Of a stretch of DNA of 64,000 nucleotides, positions 27,480-34,616 are shown in pieces. The translations under genes and the position numbers were made by a program. The first letter of the stretch is position 1. Every line of letters begins with the position of its first letter. This DNA comes from Allomuricauda sp. (GTDB taxonomy: Bacteria; Bacteroidota; Bacteroidia; Flavobacteriales; Flavobacteriaceae), in the NCBI RefSeq assembly GCF_013911645.1, contig NZ_JACESV010000002.1:1054001-1118000 (forward strand). Reading direction: 5' to 3'. A model generated the notes under the pieces. It did no database searches. It worked only from the letters and a program-made list of their open reading frames with translations, and was not told the origin of the DNA.

Positions 27480-28067
27480 ATGGATAAAGGATACGAAAAA
27501 GAACAATTTACATGCTTGAGCATCAAGATTTCGGTGGCCAAGAAATTTCGAAGATTTTCCAATCGGCAAGGAAAGTCACAGACCATGACCCTGTTGGCCA
27601 TGGTGGAATTTTTTGAACACAATGGGATCTCACCGGACGAAAGGATGCACGAAACCATAGCGAGCTTGAAATATTTGATCAAAAGACGTTTCAACTCCAT
27701 GGTGGCCATCATGCGAAGCATCGAAAAAGAGCAGACCCTGCCCACGGTAAGTATGATCCAAGCGCTCTTTCAACAAGAGTTGGAACCTGAAGGAGACGAA
27801 GAATGGGAAGGAGACTTTGAGTTTTATGAAAAGCAGCTCACGGAAATAATCAATCCTACTAACCCCGAGCTTCTGGATAATGAGACCACGGTGCCCAAGA
27901 TCCGCTACGTCAGATTGGAGGAACGGATGGAAGAACTCAAGGAAGATTTTGCCTATGTGCTGGAACATGTATCAGTGTTCCGCAACCACTTTGGCAAGGA
28001 TCACCTCAAACTGGACCTCAATCCTGGGGCCATAGAAAAATACCGAACAAAACTCAAGAATTTGTAA
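27480..28067 (+). CDS. bfmA: BfmA/BtgA-family mobilization protein
   Basis: 195 residues. The N-terminal part (FTCLSIKISVAKKFRRFSNR, then GKSQTMTLLAMVEFFEHNGI and SPDERM) matches the ribbon-helix-helix-like start of BfmA/BtgA mobilization accessory proteins of Bacteroides/Flavobacteria elements. The middle has a helical region ending in acidic residues (EPEGDEEWEGDFEFYE). The C-terminus is a likely coiled coil. Such proteins help the relaxase bind oriT. Normally a relaxase gene (BfmB/BtgB type) follows, but none does here: the next 460 bp are non-coding and then an unrelated lipoprotein appears. The element is therefore probably defective for self-mobilization or depends on a relaxase in trans. 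Confidence 0.8.
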   Translation: MDKGYEKEQFTCLSIKISVAKKFRRFSNRQGKSQTMTLLAMVEFFEHNGISPDERMHETIASLKYLIKRRFNSMVAIMRSIEKEQTLPTVSMIQALFQQELEPEGDEEWEGDFEFYEKQLTEIINPTNPELLDNETTVPKIRYVRLEERMEELKEDFAYVLEHVSVFRNHFGKDHLKLDLNPGAIEKYRTKLKNL

Positions 28068-28240
28068 AAATGTTTATTGTGATTACACGTTATTAATTAG
28101 TAATCGACAATTGGATTTTTGTTGGTGCCCATCTATCCGAGTATACAAAAAATAGGCAATGTTCATTTTAATAGAAAGAAGTGGGATTTAGGGACAAATA
28201 GTCAAGGCTCACTGATTCAACTAACATTGACCAAAAGCTG

Positions 28241-28393
28241 CCAAACAATGGAAAAAACGGGTTCATTGCCTTACCACGCTGTCCTTATCAGCCGTTTGTG
28301 CCTCATCACCCGCAAGGTGCTGGCACATCCTTAACCGCCGTATGGCAACTATGCAACAAATGTAATGAATGAACCCGGTTTGAAACATTGTTT
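28241..28393. repeat. 153-bp nested inverted repeat (possible attC-like or MITE-like structure)
   Basis: Outer arms 28241-28267 and 28367-28393 pair over 27 positions with about five mismatches (AATGAACCCG is exact). Inside are TTGCC..TACCACG / CGTATGGCAA and TGTGCC / GGCACA flanking CACC-CGCAA-GGTG. The whole segment could fold as one long interrupted hairpin, reminiscent of integron attC sites or of small non-autonomous elements. It lies in the 466-bp gap between bfmA and the lipoprotein gene; the remainder of that gap holds nothing recognisable. Confidence 0.55.
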
Positions 28394-28533
28394 GTTAGTG
28401 GGCGGTGTTCAACATTGTTCAATAGGGTGTTGATTTTAGTTGGAAGGCACATGAAATTTAGGTTAAAACAGGGCATTGATTAGTTTCATCAGGCAACTGT
28501 ATGGATTTCTCGGTATCTTATAACAAAACACCC

Positions 28534-29007
28534 ATGAAAAAAATAGTGTCCTCCTTTTGTTGCCTTTGTTTCATTTTGTCATGTACTGATAATGACGATG
28601 AAAGCACCGTACTTTTGGGAGACCAGGATTATTTGGTTTTTGGACATTTCTATGGGATGTGTGCAGGGGAAGGGTGTGTCGAGACATTCAAACTGACCGA
28701 TTCGGAGTTGTTTGAGGATACCGTAGATGATTATTCTGGTTCCAATCTCAATTTCATTAAGTTGGAAAATGAAAAATTTGAACAGGTCAGAGACCTGATG
28801 GATTATTTTCCCCAAGAGCTTTTAAGTGAAAATGAAACCATAATGGGCTGCCCGGATTGTGCTGATGGTGGTGGCCTTTTTATTCAATATTACCATAACG
28901 GTTCATTGAAGAGTTGGAGAATAGATCAAGCAAAAAGTCAAGTGCCGAACTATTTACACGGATTCATTGACAAGGTAAACCATAAAATACGGCTTATCAA
29001 TAACTGA
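28534..29007 (+). CDS. Small lipoprotein of unknown function
   Basis: 157 residues from the ATG at 28534 (MKKIVSSFCCLCFILSC), giving a textbook lipoprotein signal with Cys17; the frame also opens 11 codons earlier at 28501. The mature protein starts with an acidic linker (TDNDDES) and contains four further cysteines in two pairs (GMCAGEGCVETF and MGCPDCADGGG), which might form disulfides or bind metal. No family recognised. It stands alone on the plus strand, directly after the hairpin repeat, like a cargo cassette, and converges with the XRE regulator gene (39 bp between stops). Confidence 0.65.
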   Translation: MKKIVSSFCCLCFILSCTDNDDESTVLLGDQDYLVFGHFYGMCAGEGCVETFKLTDSELFEDTVDDYSGSNLNFIKLENEKFEQVRDLMDYFPQELLSENETIMGCPDCADGGGLFIQYYHNGSLKSWRIDQAKSQVPNYLHGFIDKVNHKIRLINN

Positions 29008-29046
29008 GTCTTGAATTAACCTTAGGATAATGAAAATGGCTTTTTG

Positions 29047-29460
29047 CTATTTGATAAGCTTTTCCAAATAAGCAAACTTCTCTTTTTCTGCTTGAAGGAG
29101 ACGCTCATAAAGTTTTTTGTTTTCTTCATAAGCCTCTACTAATTTATCAAGTGGATTGAAGGTGCAATTATTAGGATGGAATGTGCCTTGACTATTTGTA
29201 AAACTATTGTCGTAGAAATTGTTGAAGTAGTTTATTACCGACTCATCAGAAAAATTTTTGATAGCATCTGGAGTTACACCCAAAGCCTTGGCAATCTCTT
29301 CCAATTTCATATCGTCCACATTCTCACTGTTTTCAATGTTCGATACGGCCTGTTGGCTTATGCCCAATTGTTCTGCAAGGGTCTCCTGCTTCATGCCACG
29401 AAGTTCCCTGATCCTACTGATCTTTCTGCCTATGTGATTGTTCTTGGTCTTTGTCTCCAT
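29047..29460 (-). CDS. XRE-family transcriptional regulator
   Basis: 137 residues. A Cro/C1-type helix-turn-helix occupies residues 10-68 (GRKISRIRELRGMKQETLAE, LGISQQAVSNIENSE, LEEIAKALGVTPDAIKNFSD). The remainder has an Asn/Thr-rich linker and a C-terminal helix (LVEAYEENKKLYERLLQAEK EKFAYLEKL), a probable dimerisation coiled coil. Divergent from the HEPN gene, with a 144-bp shared promoter region containing a small dyad and a repeated half-site. It may repress the HEPN pair and itself, as in toxin-antitoxin or element-control modules; that is inference from position. Confidence 0.88.
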   Translation of the reverse strand: METKTKNNHIGRKISRIRELRGMKQETLAEQLGISQQAVSNIENSENVDDMKLEEIAKALGVTPDAIKNFSDESVINYFNNFYDNSFTNSQGTFHPNNCTFNPLDKLVEAYEENKKLYERLLQAEKEKFAYLEKLIK

Positions 29461-29495
29461 ATCTCAAATATAGGGTCTTTCCCACAATAATCCGA

Positions 29496-29529
29496 TTGTA
29501 AAATACAAAACACTTTTAATAAAATACAA
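29496..29529. promoter_or_regulatory. Candidate operator between XRE regulator and HEPN gene
   Basis: TTGTA-AAA-TACAA dyad at 29496-29508, and the half AAAATACAA occurs again at 29521-29529, exactly 21 bp (two turns) after its first copy at 29500. The location upstream of the divergent XRE gene fits autoregulation. Confidence 0.4.
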
Positions 29530-29604
29530 GTGACCATGGTGGGGTACTTGGGAATGTGTCCCTAATATAGGTTATGATTTTCGAACCTTTTAAACCATAT
29601 TCCT

Positions 29605-30810
29605 ATGACACATGGCACAAACATACCGGAAAACTTTGAAAAAGCGGAAGGGCTGTCCGAATTGCTAAACAGCATCCTGAACATCATCACCATTGACAGT
29701 GCATTTCTGTCCCGTAAACAAAATGAAGGCAATACCGAATATTATTTCCTCACCCTTTTTGTGGATGTCAACAATGATCCCCTCCCCAATGAGATCCGTT
29801 CCCTAATTGCAAAAAAAGGAAAGAGGCACCCTGATTTCAGGATAAGGGTCTACACAGAGAACCAATCGGAAACAGGCCTTGAAAGGGGAGCGCTGTATTT
29901 CTTGGAACATTGTTGTCTTGGGAAAACTGTATTCGCTCATCCAGAAGGGGAGAATATCATGGATTATTCCACTATGGCATATAATACCCTTATGAAGAGG
30001 GCGAGTCGATATTATAAATCGGAAATGGGAAAAGTAAATGCCTTTGCCAATACTGCGGACATCTTGATCAAGGAAGGGGATTATGCCATTGCCACATTTA
30101 ATATGCACCAGGCCTTTGAACTTTCGTTTCGGTTCATCGAACAGATGTGCATAGGAAGGAGCATGGTGACACACAGTATTATCAGTCATATCAACTATTG
30201 CAAGCACTTCTTTCCCACCCTGCAACCTTTTTTGGAAACTTCGGAATTGAAGAGCAATGAACTGTTGCTCCTATTGGAACATGCCTATAGCGTTGCCCGG
30301 TATGGTAATGAGTTTGAGGTTTCAAAGGCACAGACCAAGACCATCCAATCCAAGATGAAGGATTTCATCCAAGAAGTGGAGTCCATTTTCAATAAGCATC
30401 TCGAACAATGCAAAAACCAAATCGAGGGAATTGAAAAGAATAAAGCATTCCCAAAAGAGACCAAGAGTGTTGAAAACAATGATGAATCATCCCTATTGGA
30501 ACAATTGAAAGAACTGGAGAAAATGCATTTCCATGCCTTGAAGCCCTACATCCCGGAAAAGGGACTCTATAGCGTAGAACTCATTACCAAGGGATATCAA
30601 GAAACCTCTTTTATGATTTCCGACCTGATCAAGGTCTGCATCACAGCTTTGGAAAACGAAAATTTCTCGACACGTTCCGTTCCCCAGCCCCATTACAATA
30701 TAAGCCAGGTTCTCGGATTTATACTGGATTTGATACCCCATGATGAAATGGAATTCTTGGACAAGGCCAGAAAATTGCTGTCAGAACAAAAGACAACCAC
30801 ACCCCAATAA
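29605..30810 (+). CDS. HEPN-domain protein with N-terminal nucleotidyltransferase-like region
   Basis: 401 residues. Residues 1-115 (LSELLNSILNIITIDSAFLS, YFLTLFVDVNN, FRIRVYTENQ) look like a degenerate nucleotidyltransferase-type fold without an obvious catalytic GS..D.D motif. Residues about 140-270 form a HEPN helical bundle: FANTADILIKEGDYAIATFN MHQAFELSFRFIEQ followed by CIGRSMVTHSI, where R185-x4-H190 fits the RX4-6H ribonuclease signature. A Lys/Glu-rich coiled coil follows. The last ~65 residues (LIKVCITALENE ... ISQVLGFILDLIP) resemble the C-terminal part of the next gene's product. Possible roles are RNA cleavage in defence or element control. The neighbouring gene starts 10 bp downstream. 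Confidence 0.75.
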   Translation: MTHGTNIPENFEKAEGLSELLNSILNIITIDSAFLSRKQNEGNTEYYFLTLFVDVNNDPLPNEIRSLIAKKGKRHPDFRIRVYTENQSETGLERGALYFLEHCCLGKTVFAHPEGENIMDYSTMAYNTLMKRASRYYKSEMGKVNAFANTADILIKEGDYAIATFNMHQAFELSFRFIEQMCIGRSMVTHSIISHINYCKHFFPTLQPFLETSELKSNELLLLLEHAYSVARYGNEFEVSKAQTKTIQSKMKDFIQEVESIFNKHLEQCKNQIEGIEKNKAFPKETKSVENNDESSLLEQLKELEKMHFHALKPYIPEKGLYSVELITKGYQETSFMISDLIKVCITALENENFSTRSVPQPHYNISQVLGFILDLIPHDEMEFLDKARKLLSEQKTTTPQ

Positions 30811-30820
30811 ATCCATTCAC

Positions 30821-31171
30821 ATGAAATCAAAGAAACAAAAGTTAAAGACCTTGGAAGAGATCCAACAGCTCAGAAGCAATCTTTCGGGACTGTTGGGAAA
30901 CAAAAAGTCCATCGACTCTAAGGGAAACTATGTATCCTTCGAGGTCAGGGACAATAACCATCTTTTGACTCAGATCATCAGTCTTCTGGAGGTCTGTGTA
31001 TTTGCTCTAGACGGAGAGGGAATGATGTTGTTCCCTGCCAACCAAAATGCATCAAAAGAGGATAGTGTAATCCAAGTATTGGAACTGGTTCTGGGTATCC
31101 TTCCAGATAGCCAATTGTACTTCATGGACAAACTGGACGAAAAACTATCGGAACTTGAAAACAAAAAATGA
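30821..31171 (+). CDS. Small partner of the HEPN protein, shares its C-terminal domain
   Basis: 116 residues from ATG 30821 (MKSKKQKLKTLEEIQQLRSN). The frame extends upstream into the HEPN gene but that part is out-of-frame overlap and unlikely to be translated. Residues 55-116 (QIISLLEVCVFALDGEGM ... IQVLELVLGILP..QLYFMDKLDEKLSE) line up with the end of the HEPN protein (DLIKVCITALENENF ... ISQVLGFILDLIP..EMEFLDKARKLLSE). The shared module may mediate hetero-association, so this could be an antidote or adaptor. Ten base pairs separate the two genes, indicating one operon. Confidence 0.65.
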   Translation: MKSKKQKLKTLEEIQQLRSNLSGLLGNKKSIDSKGNYVSFEVRDNNHLLTQIISLLEVCVFALDGEGMMLFPANQNASKEDSVIQVLELVLGILPDSQLYFMDKLDEKLSELENKK

Positions 31172-31497
31172 ATTCATGAATCCTATTTAACGGCTTCGTG
31201 CTTGAAATAGTGGTATATACCCTAATTAAAGGACCAGTTAAAAAACTCCAAATCACATCAAAATTAATGAACTTAAATTGTTTAAAATTGGGACAAGTCC
31301 TGTACCGATACTGTACCAAAATCGGGATAAGCAGTGGACAAGCAGTGGTACCTTATATAAAACACATATAAACTATATAAAACAATTAATAAACAGGAAA
31401 ATTTAAAAAATTTCATTTTTTTGGATTTTTCAAACTGTTACAAATAAAATTGGAGTGTCTCATATTTGGACAAGTAGTAAGCAAGTGAATAAAAAAA
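31172..31497. other. A+T-rich spacer with short tandem motifs near the integrase 3' end
   Basis: 326 bp without a gene. CTGTACC occurs twice (31300, 31311), AAGCAGTGG twice (31329, 31340; 11 bp apart), GGACAAG several times (31290, 31336, 31468) and TATATAAAACA twice (near 31354 and 31374). Short directly repeated motifs of this kind may be recombinase or accessory-protein binding sites of an attachment region, but no core site is identified. Confidence 0.4.
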
Positions 31498-32733
31498 TTA
31501 AAATGACTTGGCAAACTCCAATAAAGCAGGGTCATTTTTTAATTTTTCCATGTCGTCCGAAATTTTACTGTCCAATACCTTGGCATAGATCTGGGTTGTC
31601 TTCAAAGAGGTATGTCCAAGCATTTTGCTTACGGACTCAATGGGCACTCCATTGGAAAGGGTAACGGTCGTCGCAAAGGTGTGCCTGGCCAAATGGGTGG
31701 TCAACGTCTTTTTGATTTTGCATACCGTGGCGATTTCCTTGAGATAGGAATTGGTGCGTTGATTTGTGTATACCGGGAGCAATGTCTTTTTTTCGATTAC
31801 CCTGGGATGGTCTTTGTACTTGTCGATAATGGCCTCTGGAATGCTCAACAATGGAATGCTGCTCAGAACCTTAGTCTTCTTTCTTTTGGTCTTGATCCAT
31901 TTGTTCCCCTTGATGTCCTTGACCAGATCATCTGTGGTCAACTTTTCGATATCTGCAAAGGCTAGTCCGGTATAACAGCTGAACAAAAACATGTCGCGTA
32001 CCGTATCAAGCCTTTCGAATTCAAATTCTTGCTTTAGCATGGCTTCCAGTTCCTCATGGGTCAGGAACTCACGCTCCTTTTGTTTCCAACTGGCCGACCA
32101 GTGGAAGAAAGGATCTCGATCGATCCATTGGTTGGCATAGGCGATGCGAACAATTTTCTTGAAATTGACGATATATTTGGTCGCTGTATTGTGTGAAACC
32201 TTTTTTTGGCTCTTCAGATAATAATCAAAACCCGTTATAAACTCATAATCGAGCTTTTTAAGCGGAAAATCCTTTTTTTGGTACTTGTGTACGATGTAAT
32301 CGGAGATATGCGATTTGGCGGCTTTATATCGCTGAAGTGTTCCGGCAGAATATTCACGGCCCACCAAACTTTCCATTTGATCGTTGTGATCTTGGAATAT
32401 TTCCAAGATCATATATTGTTTTTGGCCCTTGCCCAAAAAGATGTTCTTCACTGTATCGGCATCCACATATTCCTGATTGCGAACCAGCTCGTCATAGATG
32501 GAAACACATTTGGCTTTCAAAGTATCAAAGAATCTGTTCAATACCAGTATTTCTGGGCCTTTACCGCGAACTCTGCAATTGTCGGTATCCCATCTGGCTA
32601 GCTCGACTTGTTTGCCTGTGCTGAACTCGGCACGTTTACCATCCAGCGTGATTCGTGCATAAATAATGGATTTTTTGGGTTCCTTAACTACCTTTCTCTT
32701 TGGGTAAAAGATGACATTGATTGTTGAAAACAT
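31498..32733 (-). CDS. Tyrosine recombinase / integrase of Bacteroidota element type
   Basis: 411 residues. The N-terminal arm-binding domain (NVIFYPKRKVVKEPKKSIIY, residues 5-85) and SAM-like core-binding domain (residues ~100-200, MESLVGREYSAGTLQRYKAA) precede the catalytic domain (~215-405). Catalytic residues visible: H-x-x-R in THLARHTFATT, GH in MLGHTSLKTT, and the nucleophile in QIYAKVLD (Tyr). The usual first arginine (TGLR) is replaced: SCYTGLAFADIEKL has Ala there, a substitution also seen in IntDOT-like enzymes of conjugative transposons. The gene lies next to the 3' end of tRNA-Asp, the classical arrangement for an island integrase. It probably drives integration and excision of the element that contains the ssb-bfmA-HEPN module. 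Confidence 0.93.
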   Translation of the reverse strand: MFSTINVIFYPKRKVVKEPKKSIIYARITLDGKRAEFSTGKQVELARWDTDNCRVRGKGPEILVLNRFFDTLKAKCVSIYDELVRNQEYVDADTVKNIFLGKGQKQYMILEIFQDHNDQMESLVGREYSAGTLQRYKAAKSHISDYIVHKYQKKDFPLKKLDYEFITGFDYYLKSQKKVSHNTATKYIVNFKKIVRIAYANQWIDRDPFFHWSASWKQKEREFLTHEELEAMLKQEFEFERLDTVRDMFLFSCYTGLAFADIEKLTTDDLVKDIKGNKWIKTKRKKTKVLSSIPLLSIPEAIIDKYKDHPRVIEKKTLLPVYTNQRTNSYLKEIATVCKIKKTLTTHLARHTFATTVTLSNGVPIESVSKMLGHTSLKTTQIYAKVLDSKISDDMEKLKNDPALLEFAKSF

Positions 32734-32837
32734 AAGAATAGGATTGATTTAACACTTTGAAGGTACAAAAAAGGGCCTTAAATAAATGTTAACAAATCCT
32801 TGCAATAAATTATAAAACAGTCAATTACAGCGATGAA

Positions 32838-32882
32838 GGTGCCTCTGAAAAAGAAACCTTGAGAGGCACCGAATTAGGCACC
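32838..32882. repeat. Inverted repeat with third half-site between integrase and tRNA
   Basis: GGTGCCTCT (32838-32846) and AGAGGCACC (32862-32870) form a perfect 9-bp inverted repeat with a 15-bp spacer; AGGCACC recurs at 32876-32882. Candidate binding site for the integrase or an excisionase at the chromosome-element junction. Confidence 0.5.
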
Positions 32883-32928
32883 TTTTAGATGGTGTTTTTT
32901 GATATTTTTTGGTGGCAATGGAAATGAA

Positions 32929-32961
32929 AAAAGCCTGTAAACATTTCATTTACAGGCTTTT
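32929..32961 (-). terminator. Terminator downstream of tRNA-Asp
   Basis: Perfect 13-bp stem (AAAAGCCTGTAAA / TTTACAGGCTTTT) with a 7-nt loop. Read on the minus strand it is followed by further T residues and lies 25 bp past the tRNA 3' end. Confidence 0.85.
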
Positions 32962-32985
32962 GCATAAATTTGGAAATATTCCAAG

Positions 32986-33059
32986 CGGTCTGGACGGGAC
33001 TCGAACCCGCGACCCCCTGCGTGACAGGCAGGTATTCTAACCAACTGAACTACCAGACC
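32986..33059 (-). tRNA. tRNA-Asp (anticodon GTC)
   Basis: 74 nt on the minus strand. Acceptor arms GGTCTGG / CCAGACC with discriminator G, D-arm GTTCAGTTGGTTAGAAT, anticodon stem-loop CCTGC-CTGTCAC-GCAGG with GTC in positions 34-36, T-arm CGGGTTCGAGTCCCG. CCA is not encoded. A tyrosine integrase gene sits on its 3' side, so it is the probable integration site of the island. No second copy of the tRNA 3' end was seen elsewhere in the window. Confidence 0.96.
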
Positions 33060-33132
33060 AATGATTTTATCTTTGTAAGACTCCGACAACAGTCAGATTC
33101 AAATCTTGTTCATTGCTTTTTTAAAGCGAGTG

Positions 33133-33165
33133 CAAATATACACTCTCATTTCGGATTCGGCAAAA
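33133..33165 (-). promoter_or_regulatory. Bacteroidota-type promoter of tRNA-Asp
   Basis: Minus strand: TTTTG ... 20 bp ... TATATTTG (complement of CAAATATA at 33133-33140), a match to the TTTG / TAnnTTTG consensus. Lies about 70 bp upstream of the mature tRNA 5' end. Confidence 0.55.
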
Positions 33166-33184
33166 CATTTTTTTAAAAAAATGA

Positions 33185-34114
33185 TCAAACAAATTTTTGC
33201 CGCTCAATCATAAAGGAATTCAGTACTTGGGAGAACTCTGATCTAACATCCACGCCCACATATTTTATTTGATATTGCGCACACTTTAGTTTGAGGCTTT
33301 TCTGGTATTGCAGCACTTTTTCTGAATATGCTTTTTTAATGGAATCGGCGTACAAATCTATTTGCTCGCCTGTTTCTACATCCACAAAACGTTTGGGGGC
33401 ATTGTCAAAATCAAAGTTGAGTTCGTGGGCTTGATCTAATAAATGAAAAAGAACCACCGAATGTTTGTTGTATTTAAGGTGCCGCAGCGCTTCAAAAAGC
33501 TTTTCCTCTTCGGTCTCCGTTTGGAACATATCCGTAAATAAAAAAATCAAGCTTCTTCGGTGTATTTTCTCCGCTATTTGATGTAGAAACGTGTAGGTTT
33601 TGGTCTCTTTTGTGTTTGTTTTATGCGTGGCCACTTCGTTCAATTTGGAATACAGCATTTGAAAATGGCGTTCACTGTTCTTTTCCGAAGCGTGGAAATC
33701 GTAGGTGTCCGAATAGATGCTCAAGCCAACGGCATCCCGTTGTTTCTTCAAAACCTGCATCAATGCCGCAATGGAAAGTACCCCAAAACCAATTTTGTTG
33801 AGGTTGTCCAAGGAATACTCTTTCACTTCGGGGTAGTACATAGACGCTGAGTTGTCCAAGATCATATGGCATCTAAGGTTGGTCTCGTCCTCAAAGCGTT
33901 TGGTATATAAGCGGTCTGTTCGAGCAAAGAGTTTCCAATCAATATGTCTGGTACTTTGCCCTGGGTTATAAATTTTATGTTCCGCAAACTCAGCGGAGAA
34001 CCCGTGGAACGGACTTTTATGGATTCCACTGATAAACCCTTCCACAATTTGGTGGGCCAAAAGCTCTAAATTTTGGAAAAGGGTTGCTTTGCTAAGTTCC
34101 GATCGTACGTCCAT
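33185..34114 (-). CDS. DUF58-domain protein (MoxR-associated, VWA-like)
   Basis: 309 residues, cytoplasmic. The DUF58 signature is clear: GFHKSPF-type segment ISGIHKSPFHGFSAEFAEHK, YNPGQSTRHIDWKLFARTDR (P-G-x-x-x-R-x-I-D-W), RFEDETNLRCHMILDNSASM (a MIDAS-like D-x-S-x-S). This family usually lies in gene sets with a MoxR AAA ATPase and VWA/BatA-type membrane proteins, acting in envelope stress or protein-complex assembly. The companions are not in this window: a tRNA lies downstream and trxA upstream, so here it seems to be a solitary gene or the end of a rearranged cluster. The boundary with the island is immediately downstream. Confidence 0.9.
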   Translation of the reverse strand: MDVRSELSKATLFQNLELLAHQIVEGFISGIHKSPFHGFSAEFAEHKIYNPGQSTRHIDWKLFARTDRLYTKRFEDETNLRCHMILDNSASMYYPEVKEYSLDNLNKIGFGVLSIAALMQVLKKQRDAVGLSIYSDTYDFHASEKNSERHFQMLYSKLNEVATHKTNTKETKTYTFLHQIAEKIHRRSLIFLFTDMFQTETEEEKLFEALRHLKYNKHSVVLFHLLDQAHELNFDFDNAPKRFVDVETGEQIDLYADSIKKAYSEKVLQYQKSLKLKCAQYQIKYVGVDVRSEFSQVLNSFMIERQKFV

Positions 34115-34141
34115 AACTAATTTGTGCAGACAAGATAAAAT

Positions 34142-34173
34142 AAAAAAGGCTTGGCAAGTGCCAAACCTTTTTT
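34142..34173 (-). terminator. Terminator of trxA
   Basis: Stem AAAAAAGG-C-TTGGCA, 2-nt loop AG, TGCCAA-A-CCTTTTTT, with a T tract on the minus strand. Located 24 bp past the trxA stop. Confidence 0.8.
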
Positions 34174-34196
34174 AAAATCTAATTCCCTAATTCTTA

Positions 34197-34514
34197 TTAC
34201 AGAGCTGCATCAATGGCATCTGTATATACTTTTTTAGGAGATACGCCTACTTGACGGTTAACAACCTCACCGTCTTTAAAAACTAAAACGGTTGGAATGT
34301 TGCGTACGCCATATTTAGCGGCAAACTGTTGGTTTGCATCAACATCTACCTTACCAACAACAGCTTTGCCATCGTATTCTTGCCCTACTTCTTCAATGAT
34401 CGGACCTACCATTCTACAAGGCCCACACCATGCTGCCCAAAAATCTACTAGGACAGGCTTGTCACTTTTTAAAACTACCTCATCAAAAGTTGCATCTGTT
34501 ATTTCTAGTGCCAT
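34197..34514 (-). CDS. trxA: Thioredoxin
   Basis: 105 residues from MALEITDATFDEV at 34514; the frame begins eight codons earlier but the family starts here. Active site FWAAWCGPCRMVGP (Cys-Gly-Pro-Cys), cis-proline in NIPTVLVFKDGEVV, and the C-terminal helix are all present. General protein disulfide reductase of the cytoplasm, reduced by NADPH-dependent thioredoxin reductase. A TAACTTTG element (complement at 34536-34543) about 22 bp upstream of the start fits a -7 promoter box. The gene is transcribed alone, with its own terminator. Confidence 0.97.
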   Translation of the reverse strand: MALEITDATFDEVVLKSDKPVLVDFWAAWCGPCRMVGPIIEEVGQEYDGKAVVGKVDVDANQQFAAKYGVRNIPTVLVFKDGEVVNRQVGVSPKKVYTDAIDAAL

Positions 34515-34616
34515 CTTATTTATTTTAATATTATGCAAAGTTAGTCAAATAATGCCCATGTAACTTACATACGGCGTATTCGTTTTAATTATTGCGCCAT
34601 TGACAATAATTATGAT

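Noticed and set aside
30740..30820. Upstream extension of the 116-residue partner of the HEPN protein
   Set aside because: It overlaps the end of the HEPN gene in another frame, and ATG 30821 starts a typical Lys-rich N-terminus.
1..31497. Second copy of the tRNA-Asp 3' end as left attachment site
   Set aside because: I looked through the gene-free spacers for the acceptor and T-arm sequence and saw none; an exhaustive search was not possible by eye.
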